Below are positions 1 through 7,217 of a stretch of 12,923 bases of DNA, piece after piece. The notes below the pieces were generated by a model. That model had not been told where the DNA came from. It worked only from the letters and a program-made list of their open reading frames with translations, and did no database searches. The DNA lies in contig WRCU01000015.1 of assembly GCA_009783805.1 (NCBI GenBank), forward strand, positions 1 through 12,923. The letters run 5' to 3'. Source of the stretch: Oscillospiraceae bacterium. GTDB taxonomy: Bacteria; Bacillota; Clostridia; WRCU01. The position numbers were made by a program, and so were the translations under genes. Numbering within the stretch: the stretch's first letter is position 1; each line of letters starts with the position of its first letter.

Positions 1-447
1 CGGCTCTCGGCCTTCGGCCAATTCTTGGACATAACCAAGCACTACATACTGCCCGTGGCCACCCTGGTGATAATCAGCATGGGCGCCCTGATGCGCTACA
101 CCCGCACCAACATGCTCGAGGTCTTGAACTCCGACTACATCCGCACGGCCAGGGCCAAGGGGCTGCCGGAGAGGAAGGTCATCACCAAGCACGCCTTCCG
201 CAACACCCTGATACCGATCGTGACCATACTGGGCGGCCTCATACCCTCGCTCTTCACGGGAGCGATGATTACCGAAATACTCTTCCACCTCCCGGGGATA
301 GGCTACACGTCATACCTCGCGATCACCGTGGGGGACATACCTTTCGCCATGTTCTTCCTGACGTTCATAGCCATCGTCACGCTCTTGGGAACGCTCGTCT
401 CGGACATACTGTACGCGGTGGTCGACCCAAGGGTCAGGATCGCCTGA
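1..447 (+). CDS. dppB: Dipeptide/oligopeptide ABC transporter permease DppB/OppB, C-terminal part (5' truncated by window edge)
   Basis: Inner-membrane permease subunit that would pair with the DppC next to it in a peptide importer. The frame is open from base 1 to the TGA at 445-447, giving 148 residues; the N-terminal roughly 170-190 residues lie outside the window. Residues about 40-70 hold the cytoplasmic EAA loop that contacts the ATPases (DYIRTARAKGLPERKV, then HAFRNTLIPI), flanked by hydrophobic helices. The end, DILYAVVDPRVRI, is the usual C-terminus of this family. A TTG codon at 25 is in frame but cannot be the true start, because conserved family sequence already precedes it. dppC follows after a gap of about 50 bp, so the two are very probably co-transcribed. 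The family call is firm; whether the substrate is dipeptides, oligopeptides or something else is not shown. Confidence 0.93.
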   Translation, partial: RLSAFGQFLDITKHYILPVATLVIISMGALMRYTRTNMLEVLNSDYIRTARAKGLPERKVITKHAFRNTLIPIVTILGGLIPSLFTGAMITEILFHLPGIGYTSYLAITVGDIPFAMFFLTFIAIVTLLGTLVSDILYAVVDPRVRIA

Positions 448-501
448 CAACCATCCAAATAGGGGCAACCGATGGGAGAGAAGCAAAGAGAGGATGAAAG
501 C

Positions 502-2217
502 ATGGCCGATCCGACGGGCAGGGGAGCCTTGGTCGCCCCTGACCTGGAGGAGCTGGCCCTGGACGACGACAGGCGCGTCAAGACGCTCTCGCCATCGGCC
601 CTCGTCTTCAGGCGCTTCACCAGGAACAGGCTGGCCATAGTGGGCAGCGTGATAATCACGGCCATGTTCCTCTTCTCATTCGCGGGCGGCTTCATCACGC
701 CGTACGGCGAGTCCCAGCTGTTCTACGCGGACATCCTGGCCGAGAGCCTATGGGTCTCGGCCGAGGTGCGCGACGACATCATCATCTACACCGCGGACCC
801 GGGCGCCGCGTTCTCGACCCTGGACAGGGTGGAGGTCACGGCGGCCGCGAGGGAGGGCCGGAGGTTCGCCGAGTCGGACGGCCGCGGCTACATGGTGGAG
901 GAGGCCGGCGACGCCTGGCGCATACTCCTCCGCAAGGAGGAGGTGCGGGGCAGGATCGTCGGGGGCGAGGTCATGTGGGCCTCCTCGGAGCCGGCGGGCC
1001 TCATAGCCGACGCGAACGCCGCCAGGGAGGCCGGGCGGGACTCGTTCGAGCATGGCGGCTCCTTCCATATGCTGCTGTACGGGTCGAAGGACGTCGCGAT
1101 ATGCTCGTTCGAGGACTTCGCCCTCGCGACCCGCTTCAAGGTGACCCCCATAGGCGTGGGGCCCACCGTCGACTACGCGTTCATGACGGACCTGAAGGCG
1201 GCCCTGGCCGAGGGCCGAGGGGACTTCGGCGACGGCTACGGGATCGTCTCGTCGCATGAGGGCCCCCTGCCTTACATGATCATCGTGAAGGACGGGGCCG
1301 TGGACGGCGTGCTCTCACCCTTGGTGGCGCACCCCGCCCGCAGCGGCGGCTCCCTCACGCTGGACGACTGGGTCAGCGTCCACGAGGCGGTGACGTCCGG
1401 GTGGATGGACTTCACGATCGGCGAGACCCACTACGTCGTCGAGCTGATGAACGGCGTCTACAGCATCAAGACGGACATGGAGACGAGGGTGGTCTCCAGG
1501 TTCGAGCCCCCCTCGGCGACGCACTGGCTGGGCACGGACACGAACGGGATGGACAACCTGACCAGGCTCATGTACGGCGGCCGCATCTCGCTCATGGTCG
1601 GGTTCATCGTCGTCCTCATCGGATCCTTCCTCGGCATAGTGCTGGGCGGGATAGCCGGCTACTTCGGCAAGGCCGCCGACATGGCGATCATGCGCGCGGT
1701 GGACGTGTTCAACTGCATACCCGGCCTCCCCCTTTACATAATCCTGGGCGCGCTCATGTCCGCCAACGAGGTCGAGACGTACCTGAGGATATACATCCTC
1801 ATGGCCTTGATGGGCCTGATGAGCTGGCCCGGCATCGCCAGGATGGTTCGCGGCCAGATCCTGTCCTTCCGCGAGCAGGAGTTCATGATAGCGGCGGAGG
1901 CCCTGGGCATAAGGCACAGCCGCAGGATCTTCAGGCACCTGATACCGAACGTCATCCCCCAGCTCATCGTCATCGCGACGATGGACCTGGGCGGCGTGAT
2001 CCTCACCGAAAGCACCCTCTCGTTCCTGGGCCTCGGCGTCCAGTACCCGCTCGCGTCCTGGGGGAACATCCTCAACGGCGTCTCGGACGTCTACACGATG
2101 ACGAACTACCTCTTCGCGTGGATACCGGCGGGCGCGCTGATATTGATCACGGTGCTGGGCTTCAACTTCATCGGGGACGGCCTTAGGGACGCTTTCGACC
2201 CGAAGACGAAAAGGTAG
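502..2217 (+). CDS. dppC: Peptide ABC transporter permease DppC/OppC with a large four-repeat extracytoplasmic insertion
   Basis: Second permease of the peptide importer. I prefer the ATG at 502 because GAGAGGA lies 7 bases ahead of it; an in-frame ATG at 472 would add ten charged residues. From 502 the protein has 571 residues, against about 300 for typical DppC. An N-terminal cytoplasmic stretch (SPSALVFRRFTRNRLAI) leads into TM1 at about 43-68. Residues about 70-340 are an insertion not present in typical DppC. The usual HWLGTD motif then opens the transport domain at 341-346, followed by helices with the EAA loop at about 460-489 (EFMIAAEALGIRHSRRIFRH) and the C-terminus GDGLRDAFDPK. The insertion contains four related units of 57-62 residues. 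It should lie outside the membrane, because it sits between TM1 and HWLGTD, where the family normally has a short external loop. From memory, similar enlarged OppC proteins occur in Clostridia. The dppD start is 5 bp after the stop (TAG). Confidence 0.93.
   Translation: MADPTGRGALVAPDLEELALDDDRRVKTLSPSALVFRRFTRNRLAIVGSVIITAMFLFSFAGGFITPYGESQLFYADILAESLWVSAEVRDDIIIYTADPGAAFSTLDRVEVTAAAREGRRFAESDGRGYMVEEAGDAWRILLRKEEVRGRIVGGEVMWASSEPAGLIADANAAREAGRDSFEHGGSFHMLLYGSKDVAICSFEDFALATRFKVTPIGVGPTVDYAFMTDLKAALAEGRGDFGDGYGIVSSHEGPLPYMIIVKDGAVDGVLSPLVAHPARSGGSLTLDDWVSVHEAVTSGWMDFTIGETHYVVELMNGVYSIKTDMETRVVSRFEPPSATHWLGTDTNGMDNLTRLMYGGRISLMVGFIVVLIGSFLGIVLGGIAGYFGKAADMAIMRAVDVFNCIPGLPLYIILGALMSANEVETYLRIYILMALMGLMSWPGIARMVRGQILSFREQEFMIAAEALGIRHSRRIFRHLIPNVIPQLIVIATMDLGGVILTESTLSFLGLGVQYPLASWGNILNGVSDVYTMTNYLFAWIPAGALILITVLGFNFIGDGLRDAFDPKTKR
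811..1521 (+). repeat. Four tandem ~60-codon repeats inside dppC (external domain)
   Basis: Four consecutive units occupy 811-996, 997-1167, 1168-1350 and 1351-1521. Each has a helix-like segment with Ala and Gly, then Phe, then a segment with Tyr/His and alternating hydrophobics, then a turn and another hydrophobic strand. Key segments are VTAAAREGRRF...GYMVEE, NAAREAGRDSF...FHMLLY, DLKAALAEGRGDF...YGIVSS and SVHEAVTSGWMDF...HYVVEL, each followed about 8 residues on by a strand such as WRILLR, VAICSF, YMIIVK or VYSIKT. The units are diverged, so they were recognised by pattern and spacing rather than by high identity. Confidence 0.6.
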
Positions 2218-2222
2218 GCGGC

Positions 2223-3356
2223 ATGGGCGACTACATCAGCTCCAAGGAGCGCAGGGCCATCATAAAGCATAACCGCAGGGAGATCTCCAGGCTGGAGGCT
2301 GAGCTGCGCGAGGTCGGGACGAACGCCGCCGTGATGCGCGACCCGGCGAACATAGTCGAGTTCGACGGGCTCAAGACCTACTTCTACACGGAGACCGGCG
2401 TGGTGAAGGCCGTCGACGGGGCCAGCTTCGACGTCCCGAAAGGCGGGACGGTCGGGGTGGTGGGCGAGTCGGGCTGCGGCAAGAGCGTCATGAGCCTTTC
2501 GCTGATGCGGCTGCTGCAAAGGCCGCACGGCCAGATAACCGGCGGGGCAATCAGGCTCGACGCCCCATCCGGGACGATCGACGTGGCCAAGACCGGGAAC
2601 GGCGGCATGGGCGGGATCCGCGGCGGGGTGGTGAGCATGATATTCCAGGAGCCCATGACCAGCCTCAACCCCGTCCTGCGCATAGGCGACCAGCTGGACG
2701 AGGTGGTCGCGCTCCACGCCCCGCAGCTCATCGGGCGCGGCATCATCAAGGGCGGGGGCCGCGACGACGTGAGGCGAAGGACGATCGAGTCGCTCGAGGC
2801 CGTCTCGATAACCAGCCCCGACCGGGTCTATAGGATGTATCCCCACGAGCTCTCGGGTGGGATGCGCCAGAGGGTGGTCATCTCCATGGCCGTGGCCTGC
2901 TCGCCGCAGCTCATCATAGCCGACGAGCCCACGACCGCGCTGGACGTCACTATCCAGGCGCAAATCCTCGACCTGCTGCGCGGGATCAAGGACTCGTACG
3001 TGGGGACGGGCATCATGCTCATAACGCACGACCTGGGCGTCGTCGCCGAGATGGCCGACTCGGTCGTGGTGATGTACGCCGGGCGGGTGGTGGAGCGCGG
3101 GACGGCCCGGGACATATACAAGAGCCCCGCGCACCCGTACACGGTGGGCCTGATGCGGTCGAAGCCCCAACCCGGGAGGAAGGAGCGCCGCCTCTACAGC
3201 ATACCCGGACGCGTCCCGAACCCCGTGAGCATGCCGGACTACTGCTACTTCAAGGATAGGTGCGAGTACGCCGGCGAGGCCTGCTCCCTATATCCCGATG
3301 AGTTCGCCATAGGGAACGGCCACATGGTCTCCTGCTGGCGGAAGGGCGACATATGA
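2223..3356 (+). CDS. dppD: Peptide ABC transporter ATP-binding protein DppD/OppD
   Basis: First of two ATPases that power the DppBC permease from the cytoplasmic side. The 377 residues contain Walker A GESGCGKS (81-88), the Q-loop region FQEPMTSLNP, signature LSGGMRQR (210-217), Walker B LIIADEP (230-236) with Glu235, and the switch His269 in LITHD. The C-terminal oligopeptide-transporter domain has four cysteines (341, 347, 354, 371), in the arrangement known in this family to hold a [4Fe-4S] cluster. A basic, coiled-coil-like N-terminal extension of about 40 residues (KERRAIIKHNRREISRLEAE) precedes the nucleotide-binding domain and is longer than in typical DppD. The start is 5 bp after the dppC stop, so translation is probably coupled. 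Full-length and apparently intact. Confidence 0.95.
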   Translation: MGDYISSKERRAIIKHNRREISRLEAELREVGTNAAVMRDPANIVEFDGLKTYFYTETGVVKAVDGASFDVPKGGTVGVVGESGCGKSVMSLSLMRLLQRPHGQITGGAIRLDAPSGTIDVAKTGNGGMGGIRGGVVSMIFQEPMTSLNPVLRIGDQLDEVVALHAPQLIGRGIIKGGGRDDVRRRTIESLEAVSITSPDRVYRMYPHELSGGMRQRVVISMAVACSPQLIIADEPTTALDVTIQAQILDLLRGIKDSYVGTGIMLITHDLGVVAEMADSVVVMYAGRVVERGTARDIYKSPAHPYTVGLMRSKPQPGRKERRLYSIPGRVPNPVSMPDYCYFKDRCEYAGEACSLYPDEFAIGNGHMVSCWRKGDI

Positions 3357-3394
3357 GGCGCGCGGCCGCGCGGGCTATGGAGGCTTGACTTAAG

Positions 3395-4381
3395 ATGGCG
3401 GGCGCTACGGACGGGAATGAAAAATACTTGGTGAAGGTGGACGGCCTGAAGGTCCACTACCCCATAACGGCCGGCCTGACCCGGAAGGTCACCGCACACG
3501 TCAAGGCGGTGGACGGGGTCAGCTTCAGGATCAAGCGGGGCACGACCATGGCCCTCGTCGGCGAGTCCGGCTGCGGCAAGTCCACGACCGGGCGCTCGAT
3601 ACTGCGGCTGACCCCCAAGACGGCGGGCGAGGTCGAGGTCTGCGGGACGGACATATACGCCATCGGCAGGTCTGAGCTGCGCACGCTGAGGCCCAAGGCG
3701 CAGATCATATTCCAGGACCCATACTCGAGCCTATCCCCCAGGCTGCCGGTCGGCGAGATCATCGGCGAGGCCGTGCGCGAGCATGGGATAGTGCCGAAGG
3801 AAGGCTATGAGGACCACTTGAACGAGGTCATGGAGGCCTGCGGGCTGCGCACGTTCCACAAGCGCAGGTACCCGCACGAGTTCTCCGGCGGCCAGCGCCA
3901 GCGCGTGTGCATAGCCAGGGCCATAGCGCTGAACCCGGAGTTCATCGTATGCGACGAGCCCGTCTCGGCCCTGGACGTCTCGGTCCAGGCCCAGATCATC
4001 AACCTGCTCATGGACCTCCGCGACCGGAACAGCCTCACATACCTCTTCATCTCGCATGACCTCTCGATAGTCGAGCACATATCGGACACCGTCGCGGTCA
4101 TGTACCTGGGGGGCATCGTCGAGTACGCCGAAACCGACGAGATATTCAGGAACCCCATACACCCGTACACCAAGGCGCTCTTCTCGGCCAACCCCCTCCC
4201 CGACCCTGACATCAAGGCGGACAGGATCATACTGACGGGGCAGATCCCATCCCCGATCAACCCGCCGCCGGGGTGCAAGTTCCACACCAGGTGCCCATAC
4301 GCGGAGGACCGCTGCTCGAGGGAGGTCCCGGAATACAAGGAAGAGGCGCCCGGGCACTTCGCCGCCTGTCTCAAGGCCTGA
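3395..4381 (+). CDS. dppF: Peptide ABC transporter ATP-binding protein DppF/OppF
   Basis: Second ATPase, expected to form the heterodimer with DppD. The 328 residues contain Walker A GESGCGKS (56-63), Q-loop IIFQDPYSSLSPR, signature FSGGQRQR (163-170), Walker B FIVCDEP (183-189) and switch His221 in FISHD. The four C-terminal cysteines at 294, 300, 307 and 325 repeat the spacing seen in DppD and fit a [4Fe-4S] site. The preceding gap is 38 bp; GGAGG sits 11 bases ahead of the ATG, which supports this start. Length and motifs are normal for DppF. The gene is followed after 37 bp by an esterase-like gene on the same strand. Confidence 0.95.
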   Translation: MAGATDGNEKYLVKVDGLKVHYPITAGLTRKVTAHVKAVDGVSFRIKRGTTMALVGESGCGKSTTGRSILRLTPKTAGEVEVCGTDIYAIGRSELRTLRPKAQIIFQDPYSSLSPRLPVGEIIGEAVREHGIVPKEGYEDHLNEVMEACGLRTFHKRRYPHEFSGGQRQRVCIARAIALNPEFIVCDEPVSALDVSVQAQIINLLMDLRDRNSLTYLFISHDLSIVEHISDTVAVMYLGGIVEYAETDEIFRNPIHPYTKALFSANPLPDPDIKADRIILTGQIPSPINPPPGCKFHTRCPYAEDRCSREVPEYKEEAPGHFAACLKA

Positions 4382-4403
4382 GCCGGGCGAACCAGACCAA
4401 CCG

Positions 4404-4410
4404 AAGGAGG
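4404..4410 (+). promoter_or_regulatory. Strong Shine-Dalgarno sequence of the esterase gene
   Basis: AAGGAGG lies 8 bases ahead of the ATG at 4419. It is among the best ribosome-binding sites in the window and fixes the start, which puts the catalytic GQSN motif only ten residues into the protein and leaves no room for a signal peptide. Confidence 0.8.
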
Positions 4411-4418
4411 AGACGGCC

Positions 4419-5153
4419 ATGGACGGATATGACGTGGTGATCCAGGCTGGGCAATCGAACAGCGAGGGCTGCGGCCTCGGCCCCACGGCCAGGCCCTACG
4501 TGTGGGACGGCTCGGCCTTTCAGATGGAGCCGGACCTGTCCGTGGCCGAGGCCAGGGAAGGGGGCGGCGCCGCCAACCCGGTGGGCAGCTTCCACCTTTC
4601 CTTCGCCAGGCTGTATAAGGAAAGGTACCTGACCGGCGACGGACGCGGGCGCAGGCTGCTCATACTGCGGACCGCCGTCGGCGGCACCGGCTTCGCCGAT
4701 GGGCGCTGGGGGTTGGGGGACGACCTTTTCCTGCGCATGATGGCCATGACCCGTCACGCCCTGGCGCTGGGACCCGGAAATAACGCGCTGACGGCATTGC
4801 TATGGCACCAAGGCGAGAACGACTCCGGGAAGGCCACATGCGAAACGCACCGCGCCAACCTTCGGGGCTTGGTGGAGGCGGTGCGCGGCGCGTTCGCCGC
4901 CCCGGCGCTGCCGTTCGTGGCCGGGGGCTTCTGCGGCGAGTGGGCCGCGAAGAACGCGGCCGCATGCGGGCCCATAGCGGCGGCCATCGAGGGGGTCTGC
5001 TCGGACGTCGGCCACGCGGCCTTCGCGGACCTGTCCGACCTGCCCTCGAACAACCAGTCGATCGGGAACGGCGACGACATACACTTCTCCAGGGACGCGC
5101 TCTACGCGATGGGCGAGAGGTATTTCAAGGCGTACGAAACCCTGAGGGTCTGA
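4419..5153 (+). CDS. SGNH-type hydrolase, sialate O-acetylesterase/acetylxylan-esterase-like (SASA family)
   Basis: Probable carbohydrate O-acetylesterase. The 244 residues show the SASA/SGNH blocks: VVIQAGQSNSEG near the N-terminus with the nucleophile Ser13, WHQGEND at 129-135 (the conserved block with Gly/Glu), and GDDIHF at 218-223, where Asp219 and His222 form the DxxH end of the triad. There is no signal peptide or membrane segment, so it should act in the cytoplasm. It lies 37 bp after dppF on the same strand with a strong ribosome-binding site, so it may be the last gene of the transporter operon and process something that is imported, for instance an acetylated sugar or glycoconjugate. 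That link is inference. The precise substrate (sialic acid, xylan or another acetyl ester) cannot be told from sequence. Confidence 0.8.
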   Translation: MDGYDVVIQAGQSNSEGCGLGPTARPYVWDGSAFQMEPDLSVAEAREGGGAANPVGSFHLSFARLYKERYLTGDGRGRRLLILRTAVGGTGFADGRWGLGDDLFLRMMAMTRHALALGPGNNALTALLWHQGENDSGKATCETHRANLRGLVEAVRGAFAAPALPFVAGGFCGEWAAKNAAACGPIAAAIEGVCSDVGHAAFADLSDLPSNNQSIGNGDDIHFSRDALYAMGERYFKAYETLRV

Positions 5154-5362
5154 AGGGACATCGCCGCGGGGGTCGGTCCTGGGCAAGGCCGGGGCCGACG
5201 ATCCGGGCAAAGGCCCAGGCGGCTCCGGCGATCCCGGTTTGGATGGCGGGGCAGGCGGGCCTTACGCGCCCGCATGGGTCATGACGGCGGCAGGACGGGC
5301 GGTGGCGGGCGGATGGCGATGGGCCATGACACATCACCCTCGGGAGGGGGGTGGCTTAGGCG
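5154..5362. other. 209 bp non-coding gap with GC-rich inverted repeats and a 12 bp direct repeat
   Basis: No convincing gene is present. CCTGGGC (5178-5184) can pair with GCCCAGG (5213-5219), and GTCGG (5172-5176) with CCGAC (5195-5199); the two pairings exclude one another. Neither is followed by a T-run, so a standard intrinsic terminator is not shown. ATGGGTCATGAC (5274-5285) recurs as ATGGGCCATGAC (5319-5330), 45 bp apart with one mismatch, ahead of the MFS gene. No good sigma70 promoter was found. Confidence 0.4.
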
Positions 5363-6649
5363 GTGCGCTTCATAAAGGACGTCCTCACCGACTTCGTCGG
5401 GACGCTCAGCCACGTCAAGGGCAACGCAAAGGTCATCACCCTCACGCAGTCGCTATGGTCCATCCCATACAACCTATACAACCCGTTCATCACCCAATAC
5501 ATGCTGGCCCTAGGCCTGAGCGGCGGACAGGTCGGCCTGATCAGCTCCGTCGGCCTCATGTTCGGCGTCGTCATCTCGCTCTTCGCGGGGTACGCGACCG
5601 ACAGGCTGGGCAGGCGCTGGGCCTTCTTGATAGCGGACCTGGTCACGTGGGGCCTGGGCTGCCTGTTATGGGCCTTCGCCAGTGACTTCGCATGGTTCGT
5701 CGCCGCCGGGCTCTCCCAATCGTTCATCCGCCTGGTCACCGTCCCGTACAACTGCCTGCTCGTGGAGGACACCCCGCCGGAGAACAGGCTCTCGGTATAC
5801 TCCGTCCTGAACTTCACGATCATCCTGGCGAACTTCTGCGCGCCCCTGATGAACCTAATCATCAACCCGTACGGGCTGGTCCCGGCCATGCGCATGGTGC
5901 TGCTGGCCTCGACCGCCGTCTACACGGCCACGTTCGTCGCGAGGCACTTCCTCCTGAAGGAAACCGCCATCTCGCTTAGGCGCAAGGCGGAGTCCAGGAG
6001 CGAGACCCCGTTCTCGTCCCTCGCCGACTACCGCAGGATAGTCAGGGAGCTGTTCCGCTCGCGGGAGCTGCTCCTATTCATCGCCATAAGGTCGCTGTAC
6101 TACATACAGGCGAACGTCCGCGGCACGTACCTCTCGGTGATGATAGTGCAGGGCCTCGGGTTCCCGGTCTCCACGCTGGGCACGGTCAACGTCGCCTCAG
6201 GCTTGGTGGCTCTCGCCGCGCAGGTGGCGGTGCTCCCAAGGTACGCGAGGCGCGACGCCCACAACCCGATCCTCGCCTACCTGGCCTTGGCGGTCGCGTC
6301 GAACGTCATCCTGTTCCTCGCCCCCGCGGGGAACCTGCCCTACCTGATGGCCTCCATCGCGATGGGCACGTTCGGCCTCATCATCCTCCAGATGCTCATC
6401 GACTCCACCGTGGCCAACAAGATGCCCGACGCGGACAGGGCCTCCTTGATCGGGCTCGCCACCTTGGTCATGGTCGTGACGTCCGCCCCCATCCAATACC
6501 TGAGCGGATGGCTCGCGGACATCCCCTCGATAGGGCCGCGCCTGCCGCTGCTCGTGATGACGGCCTTCCTGTTGGGCACTCTATGGACGTGCCTCGTATC
6601 ACGCAGGCATAAGGCGGCGGCCGGGGAAGGCCGGCCTCAAGCGGGCTAG
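5363..6649 (+). CDS. Major facilitator superfamily transporter
   Basis: A 428-residue multi-pass carrier with a GTG start; a TAG stop lies in frame just upstream (5357-5359), so this is the first possible start. A GGAGG-rich stretch about 14 bases upstream can serve as ribosome-binding site. The first membrane helices run at about 24-48 and 58-79. The MFS motif A follows at 76-85 (GYATDRLGRR, with Asp80, Arg81 and Gly83). A charged central loop (RRKAESRSE, about residues 205-215) separates the two halves, and the total hydrophobic pattern fits 10-12 helices. The substrate is unknown; drug or metabolite efflux is the usual guess for this part of the superfamily. The gene converges on the GyrI-like gene, 29 bp from stop to stop. 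Confidence 0.85.
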   Translation: MRFIKDVLTDFVGTLSHVKGNAKVITLTQSLWSIPYNLYNPFITQYMLALGLSGGQVGLISSVGLMFGVVISLFAGYATDRLGRRWAFLIADLVTWGLGCLLWAFASDFAWFVAAGLSQSFIRLVTVPYNCLLVEDTPPENRLSVYSVLNFTIILANFCAPLMNLIINPYGLVPAMRMVLLASTAVYTATFVARHFLLKETAISLRRKAESRSETPFSSLADYRRIVRELFRSRELLLFIAIRSLYYIQANVRGTYLSVMIVQGLGFPVSTLGTVNVASGLVALAAQVAVLPRYARRDAHNPILAYLALAVASNVILFLAPAGNLPYLMASIAMGTFGLIILQMLIDSTVANKMPDADRASLIGLATLVMVVTSAPIQYLSGWLADIPSIGPRLPLLVMTAFLLGTLWTCLVSRRHKAAAGEGRPQAG

Positions 6650-6650
6650 C

Positions 6651-6687
6651 GACGCCGGAGCGCAAGGGTGCGGCGCGCTCAGGCGTC
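6651..6687. terminator. Possible bidirectional hairpin between convergent genes
   Basis: GACGCC (6651-6656) pairs with GGCGTC (6682-6687). After one G-A mismatch the stem continues with five more pairs (6658-6662 with 6676-6680) around a 13-base loop. It sits exactly between the MFS stop and the last codons of the GyrI-like gene. There is no T-run on either strand, so it is only a candidate. Confidence 0.35.
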
Positions 6688-7149
6688 CGAGCGCCTTATG
6701 GGGAACCAATAGTCCATCTGGCCCTTTCCGAGCGTCTCCTTGATCAGCTCATACCCCGACAGTATATGGCCGAAGGACGGGCGCGACCCGTCTATCTCTA
6801 GGCGGTGCCTATCCAGGTACTCATCGACGATGCCGTGCAATGCGGCCGTATCCGCGCCGTCACGGCCCGTGACCACGGCGTAGTACCCTCCCATGAAGTC
6901 CACGACCTCCAGCCCGTCGGGAACGTCCATCCGATCATCATGGACGTAGTTCCAGTTCAGCGTCCCAGGCTCATCGCCCTCGCGCAGAAAATCGAACGAG
7001 TAGATCGGGAAGACGGTCTGCCTGCTGAACCATTCATGGAATAGGGTGAAACTGCCTTGACCCATAAGGCCGTCGCCCGACGTCACCATTTTGCAGTCGG
7101 GGATGCGGTAGATGCGGACCTTCTCCGTCCATTCGGATTCGGCGCCCAT
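6679..7149 (-). CDS. Stand-alone GyrI-like effector-binding domain protein
   Basis: Small cytosolic protein of 156 residues matching the GyrI-like/AraC-effector-binding (SOUL-like) fold. An N-terminal strand (KVRIYRIPDCKMVTSGDG) is followed by the family's F-x-L-F-x-x-W helix (34-40), a YSFDF strand at 50-54, a second strand pair with GGYYAVVTG (87-95), and the family's final QMDYWFPIR motif (144-152). No helix-turn-helix precedes it, so it cannot bind DNA in the way BmrR or Rob do. Such single-domain proteins bind or hydrolyse small, often cationic or aromatic, molecules, or act as an effector-sensing partner. The ATG at 7149 is supported by AAGGAG ahead of it. It diverges from an MFS transporter gene and converges on another, which suggests a role in handling a compound that these carriers move. 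Confidence 0.75.
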   Translation of the reverse strand: MGAESEWTEKVRIYRIPDCKMVTSGDGLMGQGSFTLFHEWFSRQTVFPIYSFDFLREGDEPGTLNWNYVHDDRMDVPDGLEVVDFMGGYYAVVTGRDGADTAALHGIVDEYLDRHRLEIDGSRPSFGHILSGYELIKETLGKGQMDYWFPIRRSDA

Positions 7150-7168
7150 ATGGCCAAGCTCCTTAATG

Positions 7169-7197
7169 TTTATCCCGTTAATCCCATACTATATAAT
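7169..7197 (+). promoter_or_regulatory. Putative sigma70 promoter of the second MFS gene
   Basis: A perfect TATAAT at 7192-7197 has a weak TTTATC 17 bases upstream (7169-7174). It overlaps the -10 of the divergent GyrI-like promoter, so the two would compete. A start near 7204 would give a leader of about 125 bases holding the inverted repeat and the hairpin described below. Confidence 0.4.
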
Positions 7198-7217
7198 GAC
7201 CGTGCGTTATGCGGCAA
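7188..7217 (-). promoter_or_regulatory. Sigma70-type promoter of the GyrI-like gene
   Basis: On the minus strand, TTGCCG (7217-7212) is followed after 18 bases by TATAGT (7193-7188). Transcription would start near 7181, giving a leader of about 30 bases with AAGGAG ahead of the ATG. The -35 overlaps one arm of the inverted repeat at 7207-7215, and an 8-mer repeat copy lies in the spacer. Confidence 0.5.

Noticed and set aside
1401..2186. 261-codon plus-strand frame inside dppC
   Set aside because: Out-of-frame reading of dppC giving an Arg/His/Gly-rich product; the dppC frame carries the conserved motifs.
2106..3170. 354-codon open frame on the minus strand opposite dppC/dppD
   Set aside because: It lies opposite intact transporter genes, its translation is rich in His, Arg, Asp and Pro with no known motif, and long antisense frames are expected in GC-rich coding DNA.
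3731..4486. 251-codon open frame on the minus strand opposite dppF
   Set aside because: Antisense shadow of dppF, which has all the ABC motifs; the shadow protein has no recognisable domain.
5172..5219. GC-rich stems after the esterase gene as an intrinsic terminator
   Set aside because: No T-tract follows and the two stems exclude each other, so the evidence does not reach a terminator call.
5239..5685. Plus-strand frame starting in the gap before the first MFS gene
   Set aside because: Most of it is an out-of-frame reading of the MFS gene, and its translation is an Arg/Gly/His-rich shadow sequence.
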